From: Ignavibacterium sp.
GTDB taxonomy: Bacteria; Bacteroidota; Ignavibacteria; Ignavibacteriales; Ignavibacteriaceae
DNA: 64,000 bases
Reading direction: 5' to 3'
Assembly (NCBI GenBank): GCA_018335755.1
Contig: JAGXRK010000050.1
Location: 1 to 64,000, forward strand
Position 1 is the first letter of the stretch; each line of letters starts with the position of its first letter. The position numbers were made by a program, and so were the translations under genes. The notes under the pieces were generated by a model. It worked only from the letters and a program-made list of their open reading frames with translations, was not told where the DNA came from and searched no databases. Below are positions 8,881 to 17,883 of the stretch, one piece after another.

Positions 8881-9243
8881 TTAATGACGTGATTTCTTAC
8901 CAACGAATTTTGTTCCGTCTTCACTCAGATTTTTTGAATACTTCTCCGGATTATTTCTGAATTTGTCATCACATCCCGGACAGCAAAAACCGTAAGCTTT
9001 TCCTTCATACTCAACTGTTGGTACTTCCGGATCAACTTTATTACCCATTACCGGACATAACTTATTCCAGGGACCTTCTGATTCTGTTTCTTTATAATCG
9101 ATCACTTCTTGTTTAATATGCATTTCTTCTTTTTCAGTCTTTTCAGCTTTTTCCATTTTCTCCTGTTTTGGTTTTTCCTGTGCAATAGACACAGCACCGA
9201 AAAAGAAAATTAATGAAACGACAAATACAAGTTTCTTTAACAT
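8881..9243 (-). CDS. Exported YHS-domain metal-binding protein
   Basis: A 120-residue protein with a signal peptide (about 1-21, ending SIAQ), a Lys/Glu-rich linker (KQEKMEKAEKTEKEE), and a YHS domain from about residue 63: CPVMGNKVDPEVPTVEYEGK then YGFCCPGCDDKFRNNPEKY. The cysteines of CPVMG and FCCPGC are the expected metal ligands. Known relatives bind or hand over heavy metals, often copper, in the envelope. It lies 34 bases downstream of the TonB receptor gene and most likely shares its transcript, so it probably accepts the metal the receptor imports. Confidence 0.85.
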   Translation of the reverse strand: MLKKLVFVVSLIFFFGAVSIAQEKPKQEKMEKAEKTEKEEMHIKQEVIDYKETESEGPWNKLCPVMGNKVDPEVPTVEYEGKAYGFCCPGCDDKFRNNPEKYSKNLSEDGTKFVGKKSRH

Positions 9244-9277
9244 AATGTTTCTCCTTATTTAATTGTTATTATAGAAA

Positions 9278-11491
9278 TTACAATACGCTTAATCTTAAGC
9301 CAATATAAAATTTTCTTCCTTCAATTGGTCCCCACACAAGTGAAGAGTCAAAATATTCTCCAAAAGGATTATCTGCCGAAATTATCGGGTTGTTCTGTTT
9401 GAAGTCTGTTAAGTTTTCAACTCCCAGATACAGATCGAAATAATCAAAACTATGTGTTATCTGTGCATTGATATTTACAAACTCTGAAAACCTTTCCTCT
9501 CTTTGATGTTCAACAGGATTTTCTTTTGTAGATGGTATTCTTCCGTTTCCATTTAATAAAAATGAAGAATCAAAAAGCCACTTACGATCAGTTGTTGCAT
9601 AAGACAGAGTCAGTAGTGCTTTATACCTGCTCACAAGCGGCTTCGTTAATAGTTCATCACCAAACTGTGTCTTTACGTCGGAAAACCTGTAAGCGGCAGT
9701 AACATCAAGGTTATCAATCAGTTCATAAGCAAGTTCTATCTGATAATTGTTTGAGTATGATTTCCCATTTAAATCATAAAACCTAACCTGCCTCACGTCT
9801 GAATCGATATCAACTACAGTTTGTTTTATAAAATCTGTTCTGTAGAAATCAGCGGTTATTCGCAGCTCACGACTATTTAAGTAGAAATATCTTGTTAGAT
9901 TAAATCCGTAATTCCATCCTTCTTCATAAGTTGGTTTATCAATTACAACAAATTGCCTGGAACTTACAAGATAATTAATATTATCTGCGAACATATTTAT
10001 AGAACGATAACCTTTTCCTCCGGAAATTCTTAATGTTGTGTTCTCATCAAAGCTGTACTTGATATGCATTCTCGGTGTTAAGAAAGTTCCGTACAAATTA
10101 TGAAAGTCAACTCTTGCACCGGGCACAATTGTAATAGAATTTGAAGGCGAGTAATTATACTCTGCAAATACTCCGGGTCTGGATTCTTTCCTGTCATAAT
10201 TTATTCCATCAAACAATTCCTTATACTGATCAAACACATAACTTCCGCCGAGAGTCACGGAATGAAATTCGTTCTCAGATTCAGTTTCAAAAAGAAGATT
10301 CGCATAAAAAGATCTCTGCTCAGCATTATAATTTCTTAATCCGAAAAGTGAATTCTGCTTATGAAGCTGCGCATTCATAATTAGTCCGATACTTGTATAT
10401 GGATAATTATTAAACACATAGCCGTTCTTTGCATATGCTTCATAACGTTTTGTATCAATATTTAAGTTATACCTTGAAGCCGGATTGCCTGAATTCACAG
10501 GTTGCGTATCGGTTATCTGTCCACCTCTTCTTTCCTCATTAATAACTTGAAAACCGAACTGTGCATCATATCCATCATAAGAGATATAGTTCCAGCGGTT
10601 GAGTATATTTAATTGTTTAACATTCGGCTGATCTTTGAACGAATCATTATTATCGTCGAATGTTTTTGACGTAAAATTAGTGTGTGCAAGAACCATTGTG
10701 CTTAGATTATCTGAAATATCCTGCGTAAAATTTGCATTGACATCGGTTTTATAATGAGTACTTTGAAAAGCATTCAGATAAAATCTTTCCGGATGGTCCG
10801 GTTTTTTGTAATCAATGTTTATCTGTCCGGTGATTGATTCGTAACCATTAACAACGGATGCTGCTCCTTTTGAAATACTTATTGCAGTCATCCAGGGACC
10901 AGGGACATAGTCCAATCCAAATGTGTTTCCGATTCCCGTTAGCGTTGGAATATTTTCAAACATTATTTGAGTATAAGTACCTGCTAGACCAAGAAGCTGG
11001 ATCTGTTTAGCTCCGGTAACTGCGTCCTGAAACTGAACGTCAACAGAAGCGTTTGTGGTGAAGCTTTCAGATAAATTACAGCAAGCTGCTTTAAGAAGCT
11101 CTTTACTTGTTATCACTTCAACAGCTTTGGGATCAAGTTCATCAATATATTTTGACAGGGATTTTCCGGTTATAACTACTTCGTTAAGCTCTCTGTTTAT
11201 AGAAAGAAGTACTTCTATACTATCCTCTTCAGATATCTGAAGAGTATCCGGTTTAAATCCTATATAACTGATAACAAGATTTAAATTATTCGTATCCGGT
11301 TTTTTCAATTCAAAAAAACCAGTTTCATTTGATGTGGTGCCAAGTTGAGTATCCTGCCAATAAATATTTGCACCAATCAAAGGGATTTTTTCATTTTTAT
11401 CATCGAGTTCGTAAACATATCCCATTAAACTTTGTGCAAATCCATTTGCGGACAGCAATAAAGTAAAAAGAAGATAAAATATTAATTTCAT
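9278..11491 (-). CDS. TonB-dependent outer membrane receptor
   Basis: About 737 residues. A signal peptide (KLIFYLLFTLLLSANGFAQS) is followed by a carboxypeptidase-regulatory-like beta-sandwich (about 25-105), a plug domain (ELNEVVITGKSLSKYIDE onward, with QIQLLGLAGTYTQIMFENIP), and a 22-strand barrel. An ATG 15 bases further upstream (11506) is possible, but the codon at 11491 has AGGTG at a suitable distance and begins the signal peptide. The plug contains CCNLSESF, typical of receptors found beside metal-binding YHS, HMA or HYC-CC-PP proteins. The substrate is inferred to be a metal chelate, possibly copper or iron, because of these neighbours. Confidence 0.92.
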   Translation of the reverse strand: MKLIFYLLFTLLLSANGFAQSLMGYVYELDDKNEKIPLIGANIYWQDTQLGTTSNETGFFELKKPDTNNLNLVISYIGFKPDTLQISEEDSIEVLLSINRELNEVVITGKSLSKYIDELDPKAVEVITSKELLKAACCNLSESFTTNASVDVQFQDAVTGAKQIQLLGLAGTYTQIMFENIPTLTGIGNTFGLDYVPGPWMTAISISKGAASVVNGYESITGQINIDYKKPDHPERFYLNAFQSTHYKTDVNANFTQDISDNLSTMVLAHTNFTSKTFDDNNDSFKDQPNVKQLNILNRWNYISYDGYDAQFGFQVINEERRGGQITDTQPVNSGNPASRYNLNIDTKRYEAYAKNGYVFNNYPYTSIGLIMNAQLHKQNSLFGLRNYNAEQRSFYANLLFETESENEFHSVTLGGSYVFDQYKELFDGINYDRKESRPGVFAEYNYSPSNSITIVPGARVDFHNLYGTFLTPRMHIKYSFDENTTLRISGGKGYRSINMFADNINYLVSSRQFVVIDKPTYEEGWNYGFNLTRYFYLNSRELRITADFYRTDFIKQTVVDIDSDVRQVRFYDLNGKSYSNNYQIELAYELIDNLDVTAAYRFSDVKTQFGDELLTKPLVSRYKALLTLSYATTDRKWLFDSSFLLNGNGRIPSTKENPVEHQREERFSEFVNINAQITHSFDYFDLYLGVENLTDFKQNNPIISADNPFGEYFDSSLVWGPIEGRKFYIGLRLSVL

Positions 11492-11524
11492 AGTACACCT
11501 GCTCATAAAATTTGTTAACTAAAA

Positions 11525-11597
11525 GTCATTTCAAAGATTTATCAGAACAAGTAAATCTGCTCTATAAGAAAAGATTCCTCATTCTGTTCGGAATGAC
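11525..11597 (+). repeat. Second copy of the GTCATTTC repeat element (73 bp)
   Basis: The ends GTCATTTC and GGAATGAC form an imperfect inverted repeat. Internal blocks AAATCTG and GATTCCTC occur in the same order as in the element embedded in rlmB (4664-4752). It is intergenic, between the TonB receptor and the HYC-CC-PP gene. Confidence 0.65.
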
Positions 11598-11613
11598 ACA
11601 ATTGGATATTAGG

Positions 11614-12063
11614 TTAACAGATTGGTGTATCTATTTTAAGCTGATGAATTGAATTCAGAAGTTCTTTGCCGAATTTCGGCGGGGGTAAATTTAATTTATT
11701 GTAATGAACGTATTTGTCTTCATTTTCTGAATCAAGTAATTCAGGTTCACTTATTGAGTTTAATACAATAAGATTTGAAAAGTTTGAATTGAATGATTGA
11801 GAGAAAACATCTTCAACTTTTTCATAGTGGAATTCATCAATACAGCAATTTGAGCTTTGAGACGTATACTCAATATTGCTTTCAGAATTATCTTCACTGC
11901 AGCAGGACGATTCGATTTCCTCAACTTCTACTTTACAGGTATTGCAATCACTAAGCGATCTTTTGCCTATTATCTCACAATAATGATAGAAAAATGGCAT
12001 TCCTGTTGTTGATGCAAGGAAAACAAACGCTAAACTTAATATGTAAATCCTTCTCTTAATCAT
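11614..12063 (-). CDS. HYC-CC-PP family small exported protein
   Basis: About 149 residues from the ATG at 12063; an in-frame start at 12111 exists but would lie across a palindrome and a Fur-like site. The N-terminus is a hydrophobic signal or anchor segment (RIYILSLAFVFLASTTGM). Three diagnostic marks of the Bacteroidota HYC-CC-PP family are visible: FYHYCEIIGKRSL, Cys pairs (ESSCCSED and SNCCIDE), and a proline run (NLPPPKF) near the C-terminus. These proteins commonly precede TonB receptors of the type found next door. A metal-related role is inferred from cysteine content and context. Confidence 0.75.
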   Translation of the reverse strand: MIKRRIYILSLAFVFLASTTGMPFFYHYCEIIGKRSLSDCNTCKVEVEEIESSCCSEDNSESNIEYTSQSSNCCIDEFHYEKVEDVFSQSFNSNFSNLIVLNSISEPELLDSENEDKYVHYNKLNLPPPKFGKELLNSIHQLKIDTPIC

Positions 12064-12087
12064 ACCGCTACAAACATAAGAATTTAG

Positions 12088-12101
12088 TTGCCTTAAGGCA
12101 A
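12088..12101. promoter_or_regulatory. 14-bp perfect palindrome in leader of HYC-CC-PP gene
   Basis: TTGCCTTAAGGCAA is fully self-complementary and lies 25 bases upstream of the chosen start. It could be an operator or part of a leader hairpin; it adjoins the Fur-like sequence. Confidence 0.35.
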
Positions 12102-12115
12102 TGATAATCAATCGT
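12097..12115. promoter_or_regulatory. Possible Fur-family binding site
   Basis: The sequence contains AATGATAATCA, an exact match to 11 central bases of the 19-bp Fur box and about 13 of 19 overall. It is correctly placed to control the HYC-CC-PP, TonB receptor and YHS genes. Only one site was judged by eye in AT-rich DNA. Confidence 0.35.
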
Positions 12116-12194
12116 CAAATGTTACAGGATTTTCAATTTATTTAATATTTTATTATGGAATTGTTCAATTATCAATAATATCTTAATGTATAGG

Positions 12195-12346
12195 ATGCAA
12201 TTACGCACCCCGAAAAATATTATTAATTAGATGTGATCATCAGGTAAGTCCGGAAAGCGATTCTCTCAGGGACTATATAACCTTATCAATTGAGGAAAAG
12301 GTATCCCCTAACATAACCAGGTCTTCTTTTCCCAGGAATCGAGGTT
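12195..12346 (+). ncRNA. Possible structured leader upstream of mobA
   Basis: This gene-free stretch is less AT-rich than its flanks. It holds nested complementary segments: AGGT (12242) with ACCT (12280), AGTCC (12247) with GGACT (12270), and GGAAAAG (12294) with CTTTTCC (12326). It ends about 110 bases before mobA. I do not match it to a known riboswitch. A molybdenum-cofactor riboswitch would fit the downstream gene but its conserved bases were not identified. Confidence 0.3.
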
Positions 12347-12455
12347 AACCGCTAAAATTTAGTTTATAGTAATTTTAAGTTTACATCAAATAAGGTTGAA
12401 TAAAGCATTACATTGATATCTTTTTATTATTTTAGATCAATTAAAAATAATATCG

Positions 12456-13022
12456 ATGAGAACAACAGGTATAATTTTAGCCGGAGGAAAAAGTTCAAGA
12501 ATGGGAAGAAACAAAGCATTACTTGAATTATCCGGTTTGAAGATAATTGAAAGAATTTATAAAAGTATTGAACATTCCTGTGACGACGTAATTATCATTT
12601 CAAATTCGCCTGATGATTATCGATTTATGGGACTTAAGATTTTTAAAGATATCTTTCCCGGTCTTGGACCATTAGCAGGAATTCACTCCGGCCTTCATAA
12701 TTCAAAAACCGAAAATAACCTTATAATTTCCTGTGATCTTCCATTAATATCATCGGAAGTAGTCGAAAACATTGTAAAATATGAATCTGATAAACCAGTG
12801 GTGATTTATCAAAAAAAAAATTGTCTGCAGTATCTGTGTGGTATTTATAAAAAAGTATGCTTGCCATTTCTCGAAACATCGCTAGTCTCTAATAATCTGA
12901 GAGTTAAGGATTTTATTAATAAGATTAATGTGGAATTATTAGATGCTGAAGAATTTCCTGATGAGGTTTTTTTAAATCTCAATACGATTGAAGATTATAA
13001 AATTCTGGTAAACAGAACATAA
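12456..13022 (+). CDS. mobA: Molybdenum cofactor guanylyltransferase MobA
   Basis: A 188-residue nucleotidyltransferase-fold protein. The GTP-binding signature LAGGKSSRMGRNKAL lies at residues 8-22, followed by FPGLGPLAGIHSGL and the metal-binding region SCDLPLIS. Known role: attaches GMP to molybdopterin to make the bis-MGD cofactor of DMSO-reductase-type enzymes such as nitrate reductases. No molybdoenzyme is encoded in this window. It stands alone on the plus strand, behind a 340-base gene-free leader, and converges on the porin gene that ends the nitrite block. A generic NTP-transferase is the alternative but the motifs fit MobA well. Confidence 0.85.
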   Translation: MRTTGIILAGGKSSRMGRNKALLELSGLKIIERIYKSIEHSCDDVIIISNSPDDYRFMGLKIFKDIFPGLGPLAGIHSGLHNSKTENNLIISCDLPLISSEVVENIVKYESDKPVVIYQKKNCLQYLCGIYKKVCLPFLETSLVSNNLRVKDFINKINVELLDAEEFPDEVFLNLNTIEDYKILVNRT

Positions 13023-13078
13023 TAGTCGAAGAAAAAATTCTATGCATACTTATTTAAAAACAATCATTTCCTCGACTA
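13023..13078. repeat. Inverted repeat between convergent mobA and porin genes
   Basis: TAGTCGAAGAAA and TTTCCTCGACTA match at 11 of 12 positions across a 32-base centre. It may form a bidirectional stem but lacks a classic T-run. Confidence 0.4.
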
Positions 13079-13105
13079 ATAATTTCAATTAGATATACAG
13101 TAACT

Positions 13106-14383
13106 TTATAAGTTAGCTGTAATCATTAGATATGACCAGAATGAGAGATCCTCACCCGGAGCAAAAAATGTTTTCATTAAATCACCAGGGAAAAATAAAC
13201 TTCCACCCCAGGTAATTGTTGTTCCTTTAATAAAATTATATCGTACTGTTAGGTCCAGTTCCTGACCAAAGGTATTCTGTTCTTCTCCATCAGGGTTTTG
13301 CACTGAAGTTACAAGAATAGATTTATTAGACATAAAATGATGCAAGTCCGCAAAAAATGTAAGTTTGGAATCTTTCGGCATATAATTAAATCTTAAATAG
13401 AAATCATTTAGTCCTGCAAAAAACGTATTACCCGGAATATTGATAAAGTAATCCATATAACCATAAAACTTATGATTCGTACCATAAATCGGTTGGAAAG
13501 TATTGAAATCACTTGATGCATTATCTGTTCCGGAAAGTAAATCAGCACCCGCACCTAATGATACCTCATTCATTTTATACTCAAGTGATGCTGAGACTAA
13601 ATAGGCACCTACATCCATTTCACCCATTTTGCCAAACTGGTAAGCAGCTTCAACAACAGTTGATAACTTATCATACTTTCCTGAGTAAGTACCTGCAAGT
13701 GTGAACATTTTCAGTGCATTGTCTCCCTGATTTGTTCTCGCTCTGTTATTTTCATAATAGCCTAACAAATCCAACCGGCTTTTTTCTGAAATGTTAAAGA
13801 TTTTATATAAACCGTAAATACTGTGGGAAGTAGCTGGAACTGATGGATTTGAATAAGCGGAAGGGACTGCATTTCCAATATAATTCTGAGGTTCGCGAAC
13901 TGTTAGTGCAAATATATCTAAGGGAAACGATGAAGGCGCAATTTCAAATCTCACTCCATCGAATGAACGACCTACATAATGCCAGCCAACTGCACCGAAA
14001 AATCTTTCGGTTCCATAAGCAACTTCAAATCTGCCCGTCTGAACATTCAGATCCAAATTAAATGGTTTAACTAAAGTAACATAGCCCTGATGAAGATCTA
14101 TATTATCTATTGCAGATAGTGTATTCGGTTCTTCACCAAAGACTCTTGAGTCCTGAAACTGAACAAAGAATTGAACCCGATCAGTAAAACTTTTATTAAC
14201 GCCAAGTCTTGTTCTTAAACTAGCAAATGATAACGGATAAGTATCATTGTCGAAATCCCGTCCGTCAAGTTCACTTCTTATTTGAATCTGACCTGATAGT
14301 TTCCAGTCATCTGATATTTGTGAATAACTATTTATTGAAATGAGCAAAGTAAAAACAAATAATAATGCAATAATTCTTTTCAT
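13106..14383 (-). CDS. Outer membrane porin, alginate-export-like
   Basis: A 425-residue protein with a signal peptide (about 1-21, ending NSYSQ) and a beta-barrel pattern throughout (WKLSGQIQIRSELDGRDF, LRTRLGVNKSFTDRVQFFVQ, QTGRFEVAYGTERFFG). The N-terminal pattern and the GWHYVGRSFDGVRFE stretch resemble the alginate-export family of 18-stranded porins, as often annotated next to respiratory genes in Bacteroidota. It follows nrfA by 70 bases on the same strand and may let nitrite or organic acids pass the outer membrane. Substrate assignment is inference. Confidence 0.78.
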   Translation of the reverse strand: MKRIIALLFVFTLLISINSYSQISDDWKLSGQIQIRSELDGRDFDNDTYPLSFASLRTRLGVNKSFTDRVQFFVQFQDSRVFGEEPNTLSAIDNIDLHQGYVTLVKPFNLDLNVQTGRFEVAYGTERFFGAVGWHYVGRSFDGVRFEIAPSSFPLDIFALTVREPQNYIGNAVPSAYSNPSVPATSHSIYGLYKIFNISEKSRLDLLGYYENNRARTNQGDNALKMFTLAGTYSGKYDKLSTVVEAAYQFGKMGEMDVGAYLVSASLEYKMNEVSLGAGADLLSGTDNASSDFNTFQPIYGTNHKFYGYMDYFINIPGNTFFAGLNDFYLRFNYMPKDSKLTFFADLHHFMSNKSILVTSVQNPDGEEQNTFGQELDLTVRYNFIKGTTITWGGSLFFPGDLMKTFFAPGEDLSFWSYLMITANL

Positions 14384-14453
14384 ATACTCTTTCCGTATTT
14401 ACGTATTGATAAATTATGAGAGGGATATAATCCCGTCTTAAAAATTAAAAATA

Positions 14454-15950
14454 TTATTTTTCTTTATACTCAAACAAAAATCCCTGACGCTCCTTAGCTT
14501 CCTTATCCCATTCGACAGTCGTGGTTTTTAAAAACTCCTGTTTACCCTCAACTAGTTTGGGCATATCAAGTCCAATGAATTTCTGAGCTTTTTCTTTTGT
14601 AGAAATATCGGGAAGTTCAGCAGGATATTGCCAGCCCTGTTTAATAAATAATGCTGCGAGCTCTCTTCTTGCCTGCTCACCTTTTTGAATTGATGTTCCG
14701 AGAACACGTAATGCTTCAACCGGGGAATGGAATCCTAGTCCATTTGCAGCAGCAACCCAATCCCATCTCCATTGTGCGTGACGAATAAGAGTTAAAATTG
14801 ATTTCATTTGAGTATCGGTTGCACCATTATCCCACGCAATCTTTGCTTCAATATGTGCAGCGGCAATCGTTTTCTCAACAATTCTTCTTATCTCCTCAAT
14901 TCTATCCTGTCTGTCGTATACATCCTGAATTAATCTTTGAGTATCTTCTCTGTGACAAACCTGGCAGGTGTTGGCAACATTATTCAGAGGTGATTGTATA
15001 TGATGATCCGTAAACTTCACACCGCCTTCACTTTTATACGGCATATGACAATCTGAACAGGAAACTCCGCGGATTGCATGGATGCCTGTCATAAATAATT
15101 CAAAGTCCGGATGCTGGGCCTTAAGCATTGGTGCTTTAGATAAAGTGTGTGTCCAGTCAGCAAATTCAATTTCATCGAAGTAAGCTTCCATTTCATCTGC
15201 ACTGAATCCTTTATCCCAAGGAAATGTTAAATATTTACCTTCGCCCTTAAAATAATATTCAACATGGCATTGAGCACAAACAAGTGAACGCATTTCCTGT
15301 CTTGAAAAAGTGCTTATATCTCTGCCCTGTCTTTCATAAGCTTCAATTAAAGCCGGACGTGTAATTCTTAAGTTTAATGTTTGCGGATCGTGACAATCCT
15401 GACATCCAATAGGATTTACGTGCTGGCTTCCTAAATCATTCCAGGAGGTTTTATAATAATTTTCCGCTCCCATTTCATTCATCATTCTTGGAACGTCAGT
15501 ACTTTTGCAGGTCCAGCAGGTTGCCGGCATAGGTTTAATATTATTATCGCCCGTACGCAAAGTGTTTCTTATATCTTCAATTGCATAAGCGTGACCTCTG
15601 CCCTGGTTATAGTCTTTTGAAAAAGCGTATCCAGCCCAAAGAACAACTAACTCCGGATATTTTTCCAGGTAATCAATCATCTTCGCTCCGCCGTGAGCAC
15701 TTGCAAAATCAGTCTGTAAAGTGTTGAGATAAGATTCATACTGCCTTGGGAAATTTTCTCCCCAAACTTCATTACGCGGCTCCCATTCATTGATTGGTTT
15801 TAACAGTTGTAATGTGTAAACGGCTTCACCTCTCCTTTCAATTATTGAGGAGGCAAATAAACCGATTAAAAATACAATGACGACTGTTCCTAAAAACAAC
15901 AGCCATCCAACCCAGGGTTTTGATTTTACGATTTCACTTATTGGTTTCAT
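14454..15950 (-). CDS. nrfA: Cytochrome c nitrite reductase, catalytic subunit NrfA
   Basis: A 498-residue pentaheme enzyme that reduces nitrite to ammonium with six electrons; it can also reduce NO. The catalytic heme motif is CWTCK (145-149), with lysine as axial ligand. Four regular sites follow: CQDCH (183), CAQCH (225), CSDCH (298), CQVCH (329). Active-site counterparts are visible: Arg in NQGRGHAY (about 118), Tyr in HVEYYF (about 232), His in KAQHPDF (280). The N-terminus has an uncleaved-looking membrane helix (WLLFLGTVVIVFLIGLFA), so it may be membrane-anchored beside NrfH. It lies 18 bases after nrfH in the nrf transcript. Confidence 0.97.
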   Translation of the reverse strand: MKPISEIVKSKPWVGWLLFLGTVVIVFLIGLFASSIIERRGEAVYTLQLLKPINEWEPRNEVWGENFPRQYESYLNTLQTDFASAHGGAKMIDYLEKYPELVVLWAGYAFSKDYNQGRGHAYAIEDIRNTLRTGDNNIKPMPATCWTCKSTDVPRMMNEMGAENYYKTSWNDLGSQHVNPIGCQDCHDPQTLNLRITRPALIEAYERQGRDISTFSRQEMRSLVCAQCHVEYYFKGEGKYLTFPWDKGFSADEMEAYFDEIEFADWTHTLSKAPMLKAQHPDFELFMTGIHAIRGVSCSDCHMPYKSEGGVKFTDHHIQSPLNNVANTCQVCHREDTQRLIQDVYDRQDRIEEIRRIVEKTIAAAHIEAKIAWDNGATDTQMKSILTLIRHAQWRWDWVAAANGLGFHSPVEALRVLGTSIQKGEQARRELAALFIKQGWQYPAELPDISTKEKAQKFIGLDMPKLVEGKQEFLKTTTVEWDKEAKERQGFLFEYKEK

Positions 15951-15968
15951 AATATTCCTTTTAACATT

Positions 15969-16574
15969 TTAATTTGATTTTCTTTTAATTCCAAAACTTT
16001 CTTCCATCCATTTAGGAATGGGTGAGCTTAACTGAGGAACCCTTGCATAAGGAGTTGAAGCTAAACTATTAATTCTGCCGTGCGGAGTTTCACGATGACA
16101 ATCCCAGCAATATCCATCACCGTGTTCCTGAATTGACTGCCCGCTTATTGCCCGGACTGAAATCGGGTGGATTTGATTAGCATGACAACGAATACAATTT
16201 CGCTGAACAGCATTTCGTCCTGCTTCGTGTATACGTATTACCTGCGGCTCAAGTCTGAATGTAAACATATACGAATGCCTTAATCCGTCAGATGCTTTGA
16301 AAAAATATTTTTCAATAACATTATCCTGAGGGACATGACAGTCGTTACATACAGTAAATCTTCCGTGACTTCCGTTTTGCCAGGTTGCAAAATACGGTGC
16401 CATAACATGGCAGTTCACACATGCAGATGGTTCGTCGGAGAGATATGATGTTGCTCTTCCAACGTGAAGAACCAGAAATGTCAATCCGGTAAAAATTCCA
16501 AAACTAAAGAGCACAGGAAATCGCCATTGAGGTGGTGGTAAAAGTGCTTTGAGTATTTCTTTTATTTTTTTCAT
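15969..16574 (-). CDS. nrfH: Cytochrome c nitrite reductase, small subunit NrfH
   Basis: A 201-residue NapC/NirT-type tetraheme quinol dehydrogenase that feeds electrons from menaquinol to NrfA. One N-terminal membrane helix (VLFSFGIFTGLTFLVL, about 21-36) anchors it. Four heme sites are at CVNCH (52), CNDCH (76), CIRCH (127) and CWDCH (156). The CVNCHVM sequence places Met58 where NrfH uses methionine as the unusual ligand of heme 1. It directly precedes nrfA and is 13 bases after the hemerythrin gene, supporting a common transcript. Confidence 0.95.
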   Translation of the reverse strand: MKKIKEILKALLPPPQWRFPVLFSFGIFTGLTFLVLHVGRATSYLSDEPSACVNCHVMAPYFATWQNGSHGRFTVCNDCHVPQDNVIEKYFFKASDGLRHSYMFTFRLEPQVIRIHEAGRNAVQRNCIRCHANQIHPISVRAISGQSIQEHGDGYCWDCHRETPHGRINSLASTPYARVPQLSSPIPKWMEESFGIKRKSN

Positions 16575-16587
16575 AATCCGACAGAAA

Positions 16588-17082
16588 TTAATTTTTAGTT
16601 TTTAATGTAGAGGTTAAGCAAACTCTTTGAAAATTCTCCCGCGACTTCTCTATCCCACTTTCTATGCCACTTAATTCGTTATCAGATAAAATTGATTGTG
16701 CCTTTTGAAAAAGTACTCTTTCTTCTTTTCTGATGTGTTTTTCGAGTATCACACCAATTTTATCAAGATCATTAACAAGACTATCAGATTTATTGAGTGA
16801 CGAAATTCCGTCTTCAATTTTTTTATGTTCGTCAAGAAGTTCATCAATTAGTGTATCAAGTTCTGAATTTCTATTTCTAAGAAGCGGAAATAAAATTTCT
16901 TCTTCGTCCTTAAAATGAATTGTAAGATCAGATTTGAAAGCTTCAATTGCATAATTTATTTTTCCGGGAGAATCTTTTGGTAATCCTTTATATGGGGGGG
17001 CATTCTTCTTAAGAAGCTGAGCTAGAAGCAAGCCTTTATGATGATCGTGAGACAGGAGAATGAGTGCTTTGTGTCTTTTCAT
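16588..17082 (-). CDS. Hemerythrin HHE-domain protein
   Basis: A 164-residue four-helix bundle with the histidine and carboxylate pattern of a non-heme di-iron site: LSHDHHKGLLLAQLL (about 10-24), HFKDEEEILFPLL, LLDEHKKIEDGI and LEKHIRKEERVLF. Known relatives bind O2 or NO, or take part in iron handling. It sits between the RIC repair protein and nrfH and so most likely buffers NO or protects iron centres during nitrite respiration. No signal peptide, therefore cytoplasmic. The exact ligand is not known. Confidence 0.88.
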   Translation of the reverse strand: MKRHKALILLSHDHHKGLLLAQLLKKNAPPYKGLPKDSPGKINYAIEAFKSDLTIHFKDEEEILFPLLRNRNSELDTLIDELLDEHKKIEDGISSLNKSDSLVNDLDKIGVILEKHIRKEERVLFQKAQSILSDNELSGIESGIEKSRENFQRVCLTSTLKTKN

Positions 17083-17128
17083 ATAAAAAAATCTTAATAA
17101 AAGTAATTATTGCTCCCGCTGTACAAAT

Positions 17129-17863
17129 TTAAAGCATCTCTTTCTCTAAGGCAATTGATTTCGGAAAAAGTATATTATTTTCTAAGTGGATATGTATATG
17201 CAAATCTTGTCCGAAATCTCTCAGTTCATCGAAGAAATTTTTCAATGGCTTATTCGAATCTTCAGGAGAGGTGAAATTATTTGTTAATTTTTTCAGGTTA
17301 TCATATTCATCTAAGGCATTTTTATGATCACTTTCCATCATCCTGATAGGATTATCAATTATCCCGAAATAGGGTTTTTCAGATTTGTTTCCGGTATTAT
17401 TAAGCGACACTAATTGCTTGATATACGGAAAAAGAATTTGTTCCTCCTTGAGCATATGCTGTTTAAGATCTTTATATACCACCGAAAATATTCTGGCTAT
17501 TGATTTAAGCTCAGAAAATTTTTCACCGTATTCATCGGAAATTTTTTGTGAAAGATCAGAAATAACAGGAATCATTTTATGGATGTATTGATGATGATTA
17601 TTTAAAATATAATCGATTAGAAAATCCAGCCGCCACTCTGAAAATTTATCCACTTGAAACTCATCAGATATTTCTTTCAACTCATCAATTAAAATTCTGA
17701 AGTCTAAATTTTTCTCTTTGCATACTTCTCTGATCGATCTGTTTCCGTTACAACAATAATCAAAATTATATTTATCAAACACAGAAATTGCACGAACATT
17801 AACATTAACAATGTCAGAAAGTTTCTTATTGGAGTATATTTTTAAATCGTTCGCTATGTTCAT
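17129..17863 (-). CDS. ric: Iron-sulfur cluster repair di-iron protein (RIC/YtfE/ScdA)
   Basis: A 244-residue protein with an N-terminal ScdA-type domain carrying a cysteine pair (FDKYNFDYCCNGNRSIREVC, Cys37-Cys38) and a C-terminal hemerythrin-like domain with His and Glu ligands (NNHHQYIHKMIP, HMLKEEQILFPYI, ESDHKNALDEYDNL, HIHLENNILFPK). Known role: repairs Fe-S clusters damaged by NO or oxidants and in some species reduces NO. Placement between an Rrf2 regulator and the nitrite reductase genes matches NO-stress response. Length is close to the usual 220-245 residues. Confidence 0.93.
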   Translation of the reverse strand: MNIANDLKIYSNKKLSDIVNVNVRAISVFDKYNFDYCCNGNRSIREVCKEKNLDFRILIDELKEISDEFQVDKFSEWRLDFLIDYILNNHHQYIHKMIPVISDLSQKISDEYGEKFSELKSIARIFSVVYKDLKQHMLKEEQILFPYIKQLVSLNNTGNKSEKPYFGIIDNPIRMMESDHKNALDEYDNLKKLTNNFTSPEDSNKPLKNFFDELRDFGQDLHIHIHLENNILFPKSIALEKEML

Positions 17864-17883
17864 ATTTTGTAATTACTCTTCAG

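Noticed and set aside
12240..12290. GTCCGGAA (SRP RNA-like) on the plus strand, and CTGAGAG with ACCTGATG (TPP riboswitch-like) on the minus strand
   Set aside because: The pairing and remaining conserved blocks of SRP RNA and of the TPP riboswitch are missing.
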